A stretch of 61,166 nucleotides of DNA. It comes from JBCBEX01 sp038528235. Lineage in GTDB: Bacteria; Bacteroidota; Rhodothermia; Rhodothermales; Rubricoccaceae. How positions within the stretch are numbered: position 1 is the stretch's first letter; each line of letters starts with the position of its first letter. The notes beneath the pieces are model-generated. The model saw only the letters and a list, made by a program, of their open reading frames with translations. It made no database searches and had not been told where the DNA came from. The position numbers and the translations under genes are program-made. Where the stretch lies: contig JBCBEX010000016.1 of NCBI GenBank assembly GCA_038528235.1, forward strand, positions 1 to 61,166, read 5' to 3'. Positions 1 through 8,244 of the stretch are shown in pieces.

Positions 1-1343
1 CCCTCTGCGCTCTCGACCGCCAGAGTGCCGCCCATGAGCGCCAGGAGGCGGTGGGCCAACGTCAGGCCGAGGCCCAGGCCCTCGTGCGTCCGGGCGTCGC
101 CCTCGGAGCCCTGCCGGAACGGCTCGGCGGCGTGGGGCAAGAAGTCGCGCCCCATGCCGATGCCAGTGTCGGTCACCTCCACGACCGCCTGCGGCCCGTC
201 GGGGCGAACCGTCACCGTTACCCGGCCCACCTCGGTGAAGCGGACCGCGTTGTCGACGACAGCGGCGAGGGCGCGCCGGAGCGCATCCGCGTTGGCGCTC
301 GCCGTGGCCGGCGAGCCGGCGACCGCGATCGAAAGCCCCTTCGCCTCGGCGGCCGCGCGGGCCTCGGCGACAACTACCTCGGCGAGCGCGTACACCTCGA
401 CGGGGGCGCTCGGCAGGGCCGCCTCGGCGCTTTCGATCCACGCGAGGTCGATCACGGCGTCGAGCGTTCGGTGGAGCCGCCGGGCACCGCTGTCGATCAG
501 CTGGAGAAACTGGCGGTCGAGCTCGTTGCTATCGGAGGCCAGCAGGTTGGTGGTGCTGAGGATGGCCGTGAGCGGCGTGCGGAACTCGTGGCTCAGGTTG
601 TCGAGCAGCACGTCCTTGGCTCGGCTGGCGGCCTCGGCACGGGCCTGCGCCCGGCGGCGCTCGTCCAGCTCGCGCTCGAGCCGGGCGTTCGCCGCCCCGA
701 GGCGGCCAGCCAGGTGCCGAAGGTTGCGGACCATCGGCCCCTCGTAGAGCGCCGCCAGCGCGGCCACGCTCACGGTGCAGCTCAGGAAGCTGATGAAGTG
801 GTGGAGCGGGACCATCTCGGGGCGGAGCGATGTCGGGAACGCGCCCCCCGAAGCGACGTGGCCGAACATGAGGCTGCCGGCGACCATCGAGATCCCAGCT
901 GCGACCCAGCCCAGCCGCGCCCCGCCGAGGACGGCGGCCGCGAGCGGCGTCACCACCAGCCAGAACGCCGCGCCGGAGATCATCCCGCTGTCGTAGGCCG
1001 CCAGCAGCGACACCCCCACCTGGAGGACCACGCTGAACACCGGCGCGAGCACCCGAAGCGAGACGCCCACGCGCAGGGCGAACGGCAAAACCACGTTGAC
1101 GGCCGCAATCCCCAGCATCACCACGATGTTGGTGCCATCGGCCCCGGGGACGTGGTGGAGCGTGTGGAGCACGGCGAACAGCGCCATGTTGGCCGTCACC
1201 ATGAATCCCAGCACCACGAACAGGTGCTCCCGGAGGAGGTCCACGTGGTCGCGCTCTGCCTCGGGCAGAAACCATCCTATGGCACGAGGGGCCACCCCGG
1301 AGGATGGAGCAGGAGGCGGCATGGGCAGGGCAGGGGGCGGCAT
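1..1343 (-). CDS. Membrane sensor histidine kinase, C-terminal end cut by window edge
   Basis: The reading frame runs from ATG at 1343 (alternative in-frame ATG at 1322) off the left edge, so the last residues are missing. Residues about 30-180 form several hydrophobic segments (an integral membrane sensor without an obvious extracytoplasmic domain), followed by a short charged coiled-coil linker. The DHp motif LSHEFRTPLTA places the phospho-accepting His near residue 252. The HATPase part shows an N box (VVDNAVRFTE, about 362), G1 (TDTGIGMG) and G2 (GLGLGLTLAHRL). It should autophosphorylate and pass phosphate to a response regulator; no response regulator is visible here, but one could lie beyond the edge or be fused C-terminally. 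The family is clear, the signal sensed is unknown. Confidence 0.85.
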   Translation of the reverse strand, partial: MPPPALPMPPPAPSSGVAPRAIGWFLPEAERDHVDLLREHLFVVLGFMVTANMALFAVLHTLHHVPGADGTNIVVMLGIAAVNVVLPFALRVGVSLRVLAPVFSVVLQVGVSLLAAYDSGMISGAAFWLVVTPLAAAVLGGARLGWVAAGISMVAGSLMFGHVASGGAFPTSLRPEMVPLHHFISFLSCTVSVAALAALYEGPMVRNLRHLAGRLGAANARLERELDERRRAQARAEAASRAKDVLLDNLSHEFRTPLTAILSTTNLLASDSNELDRQFLQLIDSGARRLHRTLDAVIDLAWIESAEAALPSAPVEVYALAEVVVAEARAAAEAKGLSIAVAGSPATASANADALRRALAAVVDNAVRFTEVGRVTVTVRPDGPQAVVEVTDTGIGMGRDFLPHAAEPFRQGSEGDARTHEGLGLGLTLAHRLLALMGGTLAVESAE

Positions 1344-1407
1344 AGAGGGGACACTCGTCCTCTCTAGTGTCGGCCGGTCGCGGCCCGGGTTAACCGCCCG
1401 ATCGACA

Positions 1408-1827
1408 GTCCCCGAGGCGGCACGCTCCTCGGCGAACGAGGGCGCCCCGACGACGCTTGCGCTGCGCGCCTACCCCAACCCCCTCGCGATGCGGGCGACG
1501 CTGGCCTTCGACGTGCCGGAGGCAGGGCCGGTGCACCTCGCGCTCTACGACCTGCTCGGCCGCGCGGTGTCCGTGCTGGCAGCGGGCACGCGGGCAGTAG
1601 GCACGCACAAGGTGCTGTTCGACGCCGCCGGACTACCAAGCGGGATCTACGTGGATGCCCTCAATGCGGCGAAGCTCGCCTACCGCGACGTGCGCGACGC
1701 CGAGGCCCGACGCCTGGGCGCGGCGAGCTACGCCGCCTACCGTACCGCACTCCCTACCGACGCGGACGACGTCGTCTCCGAGCGCTACCCGGTGAAGCTC
1801 TCTCTCGCCGAGCCCGATCCGCGCTAG
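1408..1827 (+). pseudogene. Orphan T9SS sorting-domain fragment joined to unrelated tail
   Basis: The frame encodes a nearly complete T9SS type A sorting domain: RAYPNPLAMRATLAF, then LALYDLLGRAVSVLA, then AAGLPSGIYV. It has no signal peptide or passenger domain in front. After GIYV the usual last strand and basic end are replaced by about 57 residues (DALNAAKLAYRD ... LAEPDPR) that do not resemble a sorting domain and look like the C terminus of some other protein. The open frame continues upstream into the antisense of the histidine kinase, where it is probably meaningless. Best read as a remnant produced by deletion or recombination between two genes; a short functional gene is much less likely. 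Confidence 0.5.
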
Positions 1828-2114
1828 CAACGAGCTCACTTCCGATACCGAGTCGTCAGCATTGTATCCCACCCCCCACCTTGTCATCCCGGACTTGATC
1901 CGAGATGTACACGATACATCATGTAGGTAGACTGCGTCGGTTTTCGGCTCCCACGTTCGCGGGGATGACGTTAGAATTCGAGTGGAGCACCATTCCAGAC
2001 CTGACTCAACGCCGAAGGCCAGCAGAGCCAATCTCTGATGATTGCGCTGCAACGAAGCTCCGCTGAGATGCTGAATCCAGTTCAGCATGACAAGAGCGGG
2101 AGTTCTAGACTACC
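1828..2114. repeat. Intergenic stretch with dispersed palindromic repeat sequence
   Basis: No gene is supported here. The stretch holds several motifs of a dispersed intergenic repeat type: tgtcatcccggacttgatcc near 1882, cgttcgcggggatgacg at 1954-1970, and an inverted repeat gctgaatccagttcagc near 2069-2085 followed by atgacaag. The 17-mer at 1954-1970 recurs exactly at 51682-51698 in another intergenic region, which shows directly that the element is repeated in this chromosome. Confidence 0.55.
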
Positions 2115-4589
2115 TCACGCCTCAGTGGTGCGCGCCAGCCAACGGGCAGCCTCTACGGGACGGCCCCACGCCTCGTAGAACGTGCCCAGGCGCTCGATCA
2201 GTCGGCTCGCGTCGTAGTCGGCGGCCTCGTACATCGCGTAGGCGTCGAGCAGGAGCGGCTCGGCTTCGGCATAGCGCTCCTGCGCCTGGAGGCAGAGCGC
2301 GAGGTTCTCGGTCGTGCGGGCGATACGGATGTGGCCCGGCGGCAGCGCGCGGCCCATTCGGTCCAGCGCGTCCCGGAAGCCCGCTTCGGCATCGTCGAGT
2401 CGCCCGGCGTCGAGGAGCACGTTGGCGAGGAGGCCCGTGATGACGGCCACGCCGAAGAAGTCGTCGCCGCGGGTGGTGCGGGTGCGTTCGAGCACGTCGC
2501 GGTAGAGGGCAATGGACTCGTCGTACTTGCCCTGGTTGCGGAGCAGTTCGGCGAGGTGCGTCTCGCGGACCTGCGTGTCGCGGTGATCGTCGCCCAGGGC
2601 CGCGCGGATGACACGCAGCGATTCGCGGTAGGCGGTCTCGGCCTCGTCGAGGCGGTCCTGGTTGCGGTAGATGCTGCCGAGCACGCCCAGCGACGCGGCG
2701 ACGGCGGGGTGCCCATCGCCGAGGACGGCGCGGCGGAGCGTGTAGGCGTCCTCGGCGGGAGCTTTTGCCTCGTCGTAGCGCTCGTGGGCACGCAGCACGA
2801 TGGCGAGGTTATTCAGCGTGAGCGCCAGTTCGAGCGTGTCGGGGACAGGCTGGCTGCGTTCGCGGGCCGCGAGGTCGCGCAAGATGGCCTCGGCCTCAGC
2901 AGGGCGGCTCGTCTCCTCGTACAACTCGGCGAGGTCGCGCTCCGTCTGGATGGTCTGCGGATGCCCAGGACCGTGGACGCGTTGAAACGTCGCGAGCGCG
3001 GCCTGATAGTGCTGCTCGGCGTTGTCGAACGCACCCTCGTAGCGCGCGACGCGGCCTAGCGCCTGCTGCGTCTCGGCCGTGCCGACGCTCTGCGCTCCGA
3101 CGTGCTCCTGATGCAAACGCAGCGCCTCGTCCAGCAACGGCTGCGCGTCGCTGTAGAGCCCCATCTGCACGAACGCGCCGCCGATGGTCGTGAGGAGGCT
3201 CGCCTGCAACGCGGGCTGGTCGGCGAGGGTCGTCTGCACGCGCGCGCCGCCGCGGAGCAGGAGGTCGCGCGCGCGGAGCGTATCGAGGCGAACCGGGTCG
3301 TAGGGATCGACGGCCGTGAACACCTCTTCGAGGAAGGCCACGGTGGCCTCGGACTCGGCGAGCGCGCGCGCCGTCTGCCGCTGCTGGATTGCGAGCGCGG
3401 CCAGCGCGGCCAGCGTCAGCAGGACGACGGCGGCGGTTGCGGCGACGCCCACGCGGTGCCGCTCGACGAACTTGCGCAGGCGGTAGGCGCGGGAGTCGGG
3501 CTGGGCCTTCAGGGGCAGGCCGGTCCGCCGCCGCACGAGGTCGTCGCGCAAAGCCTCGGCGGAGGCATAGCGTCGGGTCGCGTCGGGGTGCATCGCGGTC
3601 GCCACGAGCACATCCAGGTCGCCGCGGAGCGCACGGCGCTGGTCGGCCGATGCAGCGTCGCTTAGTCGCTCGGGACCGTCCGGACGGCGGCCCACCAGCA
3701 ACTCGAAGAGCACCACGCCAAGCGCATACACGTCCGTCGCCGTCGTCACCGCGCCGCCGTCGCGTTGCTCGGGGGCAGCGTACTCGGGCGTGAGCACGCG
3801 CTGCCCCACCCGCGTGAGCGTGACGCCGGGCGCACTGTCCAGCAGCCGGGCGATGCCGAAGTCGAGCAGCTTCACCTGCGGCGGCCCCTCATCCTCGCCC
3901 TCGGCGACGAGGATGTTGCTCGGCTTGAGGTCCCGATGGACGACGAGGTGGCGGTGGGCATAGGCCACAGCCACGCACACCTGCTCGAAGAGGGCGAGGC
4001 GCGCCTCCAGGTCGAGCGCGTGCTGGTCGGCATAGTGCGTGATGCGGAGGCCGTCCACAAGCTCCATCACGAGATAGGGGCGCCCGTCGGTGGCCGCGCC
4101 CGCGTCCAGCAGCCGGGCGATGTGCGGGTGGTCGAGCCCGGCGAGGATCTGCCGCTCGTGGCGGAAGCGGCGTAGCACCGCGTCCGTGTCCATGCCCCGC
4201 TTGACGAGCTTGAGTGCGACAGCCTTCTCGAAGGTGCCGTCGGCGCGCGCAGCGCGGTAGACGGTGCCCATGCCGCCCCGCCCGAGCACGCCCTCGATCC
4301 GGTAGGGGCCGACCCGGGTGCCCTCGGCAAGGTGCCCCATCGCATCGGCAGCGGTTGCGGCTTCTTGGAGCAGGTGCCCAGCGAAGTCGGTAGCGCTCTC
4401 CCCCAGCACGTCCTCGGCACGGGCATCGGCGTCGAGCAGGGCCGCGACGGTATGGTAGAGCGCGGGGTCGCCGCCGCAGGCGGCGCGGAGGAAGGCCGTG
4501 CGCTCGTCGGCGGGGCGGTCGAGGGCCTGAGCGAAGAGGTCGTCGATCTCGGCCCAGCGGGCAGCGGTGAGGTAGTCCATCGGGGGCAC
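2115..4589 (-). CDS. Ser/Thr protein kinase with TPR domain (sigma-factor-associated type)
   Basis: 824 residues. An N-terminal helical region (1-90, beginning with YLTAARWAEIDDLF) typical of kinases paired with ECF sigma factors precedes a PknB-like kinase domain (about 94-360): glycine loop GRGGMGTVY, VALK lysine 127, HRDLKPSN with Asp 220, DFG Asp 243 and TPEYAAPEQ. One transmembrane helix (381-401) is followed by tetratricopeptide repeats to the C terminus. All catalytic residues are present, so it should be active, with the TPR part probably outside the cytoplasm or binding a partner. An ECF sigma gene lies upstream on the same strand, separated by a transposase gene. Two starts (M1 and M4) are equally possible. 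Confidence 0.9.
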   Translation of the reverse strand: MPPMDYLTAARWAEIDDLFAQALDRPADERTAFLRAACGGDPALYHTVAALLDADARAEDVLGESATDFAGHLLQEAATAADAMGHLAEGTRVGPYRIEGVLGRGGMGTVYRAARADGTFEKAVALKLVKRGMDTDAVLRRFRHERQILAGLDHPHIARLLDAGAATDGRPYLVMELVDGLRITHYADQHALDLEARLALFEQVCVAVAYAHRHLVVHRDLKPSNILVAEGEDEGPPQVKLLDFGIARLLDSAPGVTLTRVGQRVLTPEYAAPEQRDGGAVTTATDVYALGVVLFELLVGRRPDGPERLSDAASADQRRALRGDLDVLVATAMHPDATRRYASAEALRDDLVRRRTGLPLKAQPDSRAYRLRKFVERHRVGVAATAAVVLLTLAALAALAIQQRQTARALAESEATVAFLEEVFTAVDPYDPVRLDTLRARDLLLRGGARVQTTLADQPALQASLLTTIGGAFVQMGLYSDAQPLLDEALRLHQEHVGAQSVGTAETQQALGRVARYEGAFDNAEQHYQAALATFQRVHGPGHPQTIQTERDLAELYEETSRPAEAEAILRDLAARERSQPVPDTLELALTLNNLAIVLRAHERYDEAKAPAEDAYTLRRAVLGDGHPAVAASLGVLGSIYRNQDRLDEAETAYRESLRVIRAALGDDHRDTQVRETHLAELLRNQGKYDESIALYRDVLERTRTTRGDDFFGVAVITGLLANVLLDAGRLDDAEAGFRDALDRMGRALPPGHIRIARTTENLALCLQAQERYAEAEPLLLDAYAMYEAADYDASRLIERLGTFYEAWGRPVEAARWLARTTEA

Positions 4590-4665
4590 GGTTGTTTCCC
4601 GGTCTATCGCTGTTTACGCGGCGCGCGGATCATGCGACATCGGCGCGTGTGCCTCCGCCGCTGCG

Positions 4666-4694
4666 GTAGAGACGCCTCGGCGAGGCGTCTCTAC
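4666..4694. repeat. REP palindrome (downstream of the transposase)
   Basis: Near-perfect hairpin: arms gtagagacgcctc and gaggcgtctctac around ggc, 29 bases in all. It lies between the transposase stop and the kinase start. The same gtagagac...core recurs in degenerate form at 5309-5332 and 4957-4982, matching the arrangement expected of REP sequences mobilised by the adjacent REP-associated transposase. Confidence 0.75.
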
Positions 4695-4709
4695 GGGGTA
4701 GCACAGCGT

Positions 4710-5282
4710 CTAGGTAGGTGGATGCTGCTGAGGATGGCTAGGGTGTAGACGGTCCAGGTGCCATTGCAGCGGGTTGTTAGCGATGTAGCGCTGCGTGGCC
4801 TCCAGTTCGTGCTCGCTGCGGATGACGCGGTCCAAGAAGCGCGGCTGCCAGGCGAAGTCGGAGATGCCTGCAGCACGAATGCGTCGGGTGCACGCGCCTT
4901 TGAACTGACCGATAATTGCCCCCAGCGAGTGAGCTCGTAGCGTCGCGACCGTCCCTGTAGAGACATCTCGGCGAGGTGCCTCCGTGCTCAGGCGAGGTGC
5001 TCCTACATCACCAGGCAACAGCGTCACGATGCCGTGGACGTGATTGGGCATCACCACCCATGCATCGAGTGCGACGTAGGGGCGCAGGGATGGCGTTCGG
5101 CTCCATTCGTCCGCAACGATCTGGCCAGTCGGTGACAGCATCATCGTTCCATCCCGAACGTCGCCGAAGAAGCAGGCGCGCTCTGCCGTGCAGATCACGA
5201 CATGGTATCGGCCCGGAGTTGTGTAGTCGTAGCCTGATAGGCGCGCGCTCTCGATCCGGTAGCGTCCTCGGTAGCGTTTCAT
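4710..5282 (-). CDS. REP-associated tyrosine transposase (RAYT, Y1_Tnp family)
   Basis: 190 residues, the usual size for a RAYT. The HUH metal-binding motif is seen as MPNHVHGIV (His 81 and His 83), and Tyr 166 in QRYIANNPLQW is the expected nucleophile. The N terminus (SGYDYTTPGRYHVVICT) and QPRFLDRVIRS are typical of the family. These single-strand endonucleases cut and join at REP hairpins; REP palindromes flank the gene at 4666-4694 and 5309-5332. The variable linker after the HUH strand (about 92-118) is itself encoded by REP-like DNA. The gene sits between an ECF sigma gene and its probable partner kinase, all on one strand, so it looks like an insertion into that unit. It is intact. 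Confidence 0.9.
   Translation of the reverse strand: MKRYRGRYRIESARLSGYDYTTPGRYHVVICTAERACFFGDVRDGTMMLSPTGQIVADEWSRTPSLRPYVALDAWVVMPNHVHGIVTLLPGDVGAPRLSTEAPRRDVSTGTVATLRAHSLGAIIGQFKGACTRRIRAAGISDFAWQPRFLDRVIRSEHELEATQRYIANNPLQWHLDRLHPSHPQQHPPT
4957..5006. repeat. REP-like sequence inside the transposase coding region
   Basis: On the plus strand gtagagacatctcggcgagg (4957-4976) resembles the 4666-4694 palindrome with a few changes, and a second degenerate half (aggcgaggtgctcctac, ending about 5006) follows. Read on the minus strand it encodes the linker around GAPRLSTEAPRRDVSTGT of the transposase. Confidence 0.5.
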
Positions 5283-5308
5283 AGGGATTCGTCGGATATG
5301 TGGCTTCT

Positions 5309-5332
5309 GTAGAGATGCCTCGGCGTCCCTAC
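5309..5332. repeat. REP palindrome (upstream of the transposase), degenerate
   Basis: gtagagatgcctcggc followed by gtccctac: the left arm matches the 4666-4694 REP with one change and the right arm is shortened. It lies between the transposase start and the sigma factor stop. Confidence 0.6.
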
Positions 5333-5350
5333 GCTCACACGAAGTATCCT

Positions 5351-5938
5351 CTACTGGCCAGGGGCTTCCTCCCGCATGGCGTGGTAGAGCCAGGCGCGGG
5401 CGCGGCGCCAGTCGCGCTTCACCGTCGCCACCGAGCGGCCCGTGTGGGCGGCGATCTCCTCGTGCTGCAGCCCGCCGAAGAACCGCAGTTCGACGACCTC
5501 GGCGAGGCGTTCGCTGTAGGTCGCGAGCCGCCCGAGCGCGTGGTCAAGCGTGAGGAGGTCGGCCGCCTCGGCGTCGGCGCGCACGAGACCGTCGCCGAGC
5601 GCCTCGTCGAAGGCGAGCGGGACGTCACCGCCGCCTCGCTTCTGCGCGGTGCGGTCGCGGGCGTAGCTCACGAGCACGAAGCGCATTGCCCGCGCGGCCA
5701 ACGCGAAGAAGTGGGTCCGATCAGCCACGGTGGGCGACTCCCCCGCCGTGAGCTTGAGGTAGGCCTCGTGGACGAGCGCCGTCGTGCTGAGCGTGTCGCT
5801 CGGGCGATGGCGGCGCAGCCGAGCATGGGCGAGCTGCCGCAGTTCGTCGTAGAGGCGCGGGAAAAGCCGGTCGAGCGCGTCGTCGTCCCCGGCGCGCGCG
5901 TCATGGAGCAGCTGAGTGGTGGTCGGTTCGGCCCGCAT
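5351..5938 (-). CDS. ECF-type RNA polymerase sigma factor
   Basis: 195 residues. Sigma region 2 covers about residues 12-95 (DALDRLFPRLYDELRQLAHARL ... HFFALAARAMRFVLVSYARDR), and region 4 about 130-188 with a helix-turn-helix (LQHEEIAAHTGRSVATVKRDWRRAR). The sequence type is that of ECF sigma factors found next to Ser/Thr kinases with TPR domains in Planctomycetes and Rhodothermota. No anti-sigma gene is adjacent; such factors are thought to be governed by the partner kinase, here the gene at 2115-4589. A TACTTTCG element 22 bases upstream of the ATG could be its promoter. Confidence 0.88.
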   Translation of the reverse strand: MRAEPTTTQLLHDARAGDDDALDRLFPRLYDELRQLAHARLRRHRPSDTLSTTALVHEAYLKLTAGESPTVADRTHFFALAARAMRFVLVSYARDRTAQKRGGGDVPLAFDEALGDGLVRADAEAADLLTLDHALGRLATYSERLAEVVELRFFGGLQHEEIAAHTGRSVATVKRDWRRARAWLYHAMREEAPGQ

Positions 5939-5959
5939 AGTCGTGGAAGGCTAGCACGG

Positions 5960-5967
5960 CGAAAGTA
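5960..5967 (-). promoter_or_regulatory. Candidate -7 promoter element for the ECF sigma gene
   Basis: Read on the minus strand this is TACTTTCG, seven of eight positions of the Bacteroidota primary-sigma -7 motif TAnnTTTG, 22 bases before the ATG. The same octamer occurs upstream of the ROK gene. No clear TTTG -33 element accompanies it. Confidence 0.35.
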
Positions 5968-6120
5968 CGGTCCTCGCCCAGGAAATCGAGCACGTGGGAC
6001 GAGCGAGCCCACCACCCACTCGGGGGTTGCCCGAAAAAAGTGCGGGGGCCGTGATACGCCCCGCCTCGCTTCCGCGATGGAGCACGCGCAACCGACCTCC
6101 TCCTTCGACGCCGCGAACCC

Positions 6121-8202
6121 ATGCGCTTTGCTTCCCTTGTGCTCCTCCTCGTGCTTGCCTCGGCCGCCCACGCCCAGACCCGCTATACGTGGATCGGCGG
6201 CAACGGCGACTGGACCGAGCCCGCCAACTGGTCGCCCAACGGCGTCCCCACGGCCGCCGACACCGCCGCCATTGCGAGCAGCGGGATCCTCACTGTCACC
6301 CTCACCGAGGCGACAACCGTGGCTGGGCTAGAGATCGAACGTCTCGCCACCGTCGCGGGCGACTTCGACTTGACCGTGACTGAGCGCTTCCTCTGGGCGG
6401 GCGGCGGCTCTGGGCTCGATACCTTCCGCGGGGCCGGGACGATCACTATAGCCTCCGGGGCGCTGCTCCACATGGCCGAGGGCACTTCGCGCTTTCAGAT
6501 GAGCGACGGACGCGTGCTCGTCAACAACGGCACCATTCTGTGGGACGGTAGCGGTATATGGCAAGGGCAAGGTCGCCTCGTCAACAACGGCGAATTGGTG
6601 CTCGCGATGGACGCGAGCAGCGCGTTCGGGATCGTCTTCTCCGCCCTCGCCGACGGACTCACCAACAGCGTGACCGGCACGATCCGCCGGACGGGCGACG
6701 GCGAGGTGAACATCAGCGCAGGCTTCGTCAACGACGGCCTCGTCCGCATCGAGAGCGGCGTGCTCACGCTGATCGGGTTCAATGCGACGGGCACCTCCGG
6801 GTCGGGCTCGATCGAGATACAAGACGGCACAGAGCTGCGCACGGCTGGGCTGGGGCGTCACACGCAGGCGCGCGTGACCGGGAGCACCGCCATTCTTGGA
6901 GGGCGGCAACTCAGGGTGACGGAAACCTTCGACGTGACGACCACCCGGCTTGCCAACAGTAGTGCTGGCCTGACTCTCGACGCCGACGCGACGACCGCCG
7001 ACCTCACCATCGAAGGCGGAATCCTCGACGGCAGCGGCACGCTCACCGTCACCGGCGCGCTGGACTGGACCGGCGGCCGCATGGAAGGGAGCGGCACGAC
7101 CGTCCTCGGTCCTACCATCCCGCTCACCATCGGCGGCGACCGGACGATCACGCTCAGCGGCACGCGCACGCTCCGCACGGAAGGCCCCGTGACCTGGACC
7201 GGCGATACCGACTTCTCAGGAGGCTCCACCGACGCGACGTTCGAGAGCGCGGGGACGCTTACCTCGTCGGGGTCGGGCGAGCGCCTGTGCAACGTTGCCT
7301 TCCGCAACACCGGCACGCTCGTCCACGACGGCGGCGCGCTCCGCTTCAACGGACCGATGGACAACGACGGCGTGCTCCAGCTTCTCGACGGCACCGTCCG
7401 CATGAACGGCACCAACGGCCGCGGCGGGACGAGCACCGGACGCTACGAGATCGCCGACACCGGACGGCTGGAGTACACCTTCAGCACGTGGACGCTCGCT
7501 GAGAGCGCCGAGGTCGTCGGCACCGGCACGGTCGCCTTCATCGCCGGGCGCGTCATCAACGGCGCGACGTGGCGACCCGGCGGCCCTGGAGTCGGCACGC
7601 TCACCATCGAGGGCAATTGGCCCGCGTTGGAGCCGGAGGGCGTGATTGAGTTCCAGGTCGGCGGCACCGTGCCGGGCACCGCGTTCGACCGCATCGATGT
7701 GGCGGGCGCGTTTGAGGCGGGCGGCACGGCACGCGTCGTGCTCGCGGACGGCTTCACGCCGACGGCCACCGACACGCTCCTGCTCATCGCCGCGACGGAC
7801 GGCGGCTCGGGCAGCTTCGACGGCGTAGACCTCCCCGACACGACGCCCATGGGCTACGTCCAGGCGATGTCGCAAGGCGTGCGCTACGGCCTTGGCGAGC
7901 CCGTGTCGAGCGAGGACGACGCTGCGGAGACGCTGCCAACGGCGTTCGCGCTAGACGCCCCCTACCCCAACCCCGTCGCCACGACCGCAACGCTCGCCTA
8001 CGCCGTGCCCGAGGCCACCGCCGTACGCGTGGTGCTCTACGACGTGCTCGGCCGCCAGGTTGCCGTGCTGGCCGACGGCACGCACACCGCCGGGCGCTAC
8101 GCCGCCGCGCTGGACGCTGCCCGACTGCCCAGTGGCGTCTACGTGGTGCGCATGGAGGCCCAGGGCGTCGCCGTGACGCGCCGCGTCGCCGTCGTGCGCT
8201 GA
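6121..8202 (+). CDS. Exported beta-rich protein with T9SS sorting domain
   Basis: 693 residues. A signal peptide (MRFASLVLLLVLASAAHA) is followed by YTWIGGNGDWTEPANWSPNG, the start of an autotransporter/PEP-CTERM-like beta-helix architecture, then long Gly/Thr/Asn-rich strands (residues about 60-590). The C terminus is a T9SS type A domain (about 610-693: APYPNPVATTATLAY, VVLYDVLGRQVAVL, LPSGVYVVRM, basic end). It is expected to be secreted and fixed to the cell surface. The next gene downstream, 42 bases on, is also a T9SS substrate, so the two may be transcribed together. No enzyme motif was recognised; an adhesive or structural role is an inference. Confidence 0.8.
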   Translation: MRFASLVLLLVLASAAHAQTRYTWIGGNGDWTEPANWSPNGVPTAADTAAIASSGILTVTLTEATTVAGLEIERLATVAGDFDLTVTERFLWAGGGSGLDTFRGAGTITIASGALLHMAEGTSRFQMSDGRVLVNNGTILWDGSGIWQGQGRLVNNGELVLAMDASSAFGIVFSALADGLTNSVTGTIRRTGDGEVNISAGFVNDGLVRIESGVLTLIGFNATGTSGSGSIEIQDGTELRTAGLGRHTQARVTGSTAILGGRQLRVTETFDVTTTRLANSSAGLTLDADATTADLTIEGGILDGSGTLTVTGALDWTGGRMEGSGTTVLGPTIPLTIGGDRTITLSGTRTLRTEGPVTWTGDTDFSGGSTDATFESAGTLTSSGSGERLCNVAFRNTGTLVHDGGALRFNGPMDNDGVLQLLDGTVRMNGTNGRGGTSTGRYEIADTGRLEYTFSTWTLAESAEVVGTGTVAFIAGRVINGATWRPGGPGVGTLTIEGNWPALEPEGVIEFQVGGTVPGTAFDRIDVAGAFEAGGTARVVLADGFTPTATDTLLLIAATDGGSGSFDGVDLPDTTPMGYVQAMSQGVRYGLGEPVSSEDDAAETLPTAFALDAPYPNPVATTATLAYAVPEATAVRVVLYDVLGRQVAVLADGTHTAGRYAAALDAARLPSGVYVVRMEAQGVAVTRRVAVVR

Positions 8203-8244
8203 TCCCTCCCCTCTGCTTTCCGTGTCCTCCACCTCGGTGCTCTC

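Noticed and set aside
51..1367. Long open frame antisense to the histidine kinase
   Set aside because: Composition and lack of any motif are those of a GC-rich shadow of the kinase; the opposite strand has complete DHp and HATPase motifs.
1633..2088. Open frame across the intergenic repeat on the minus strand
   Set aside because: Its residues such as SRIKSGMTRW are the usual translation of dispersed repeats, and it overlaps the orphan sorting-domain fragment.
4668..4694. Reading the palindrome at 4.67 kb as a terminator of the transposase
   Set aside because: The stem is strong but there is no T-run, and related copies elsewhere support a REP element.
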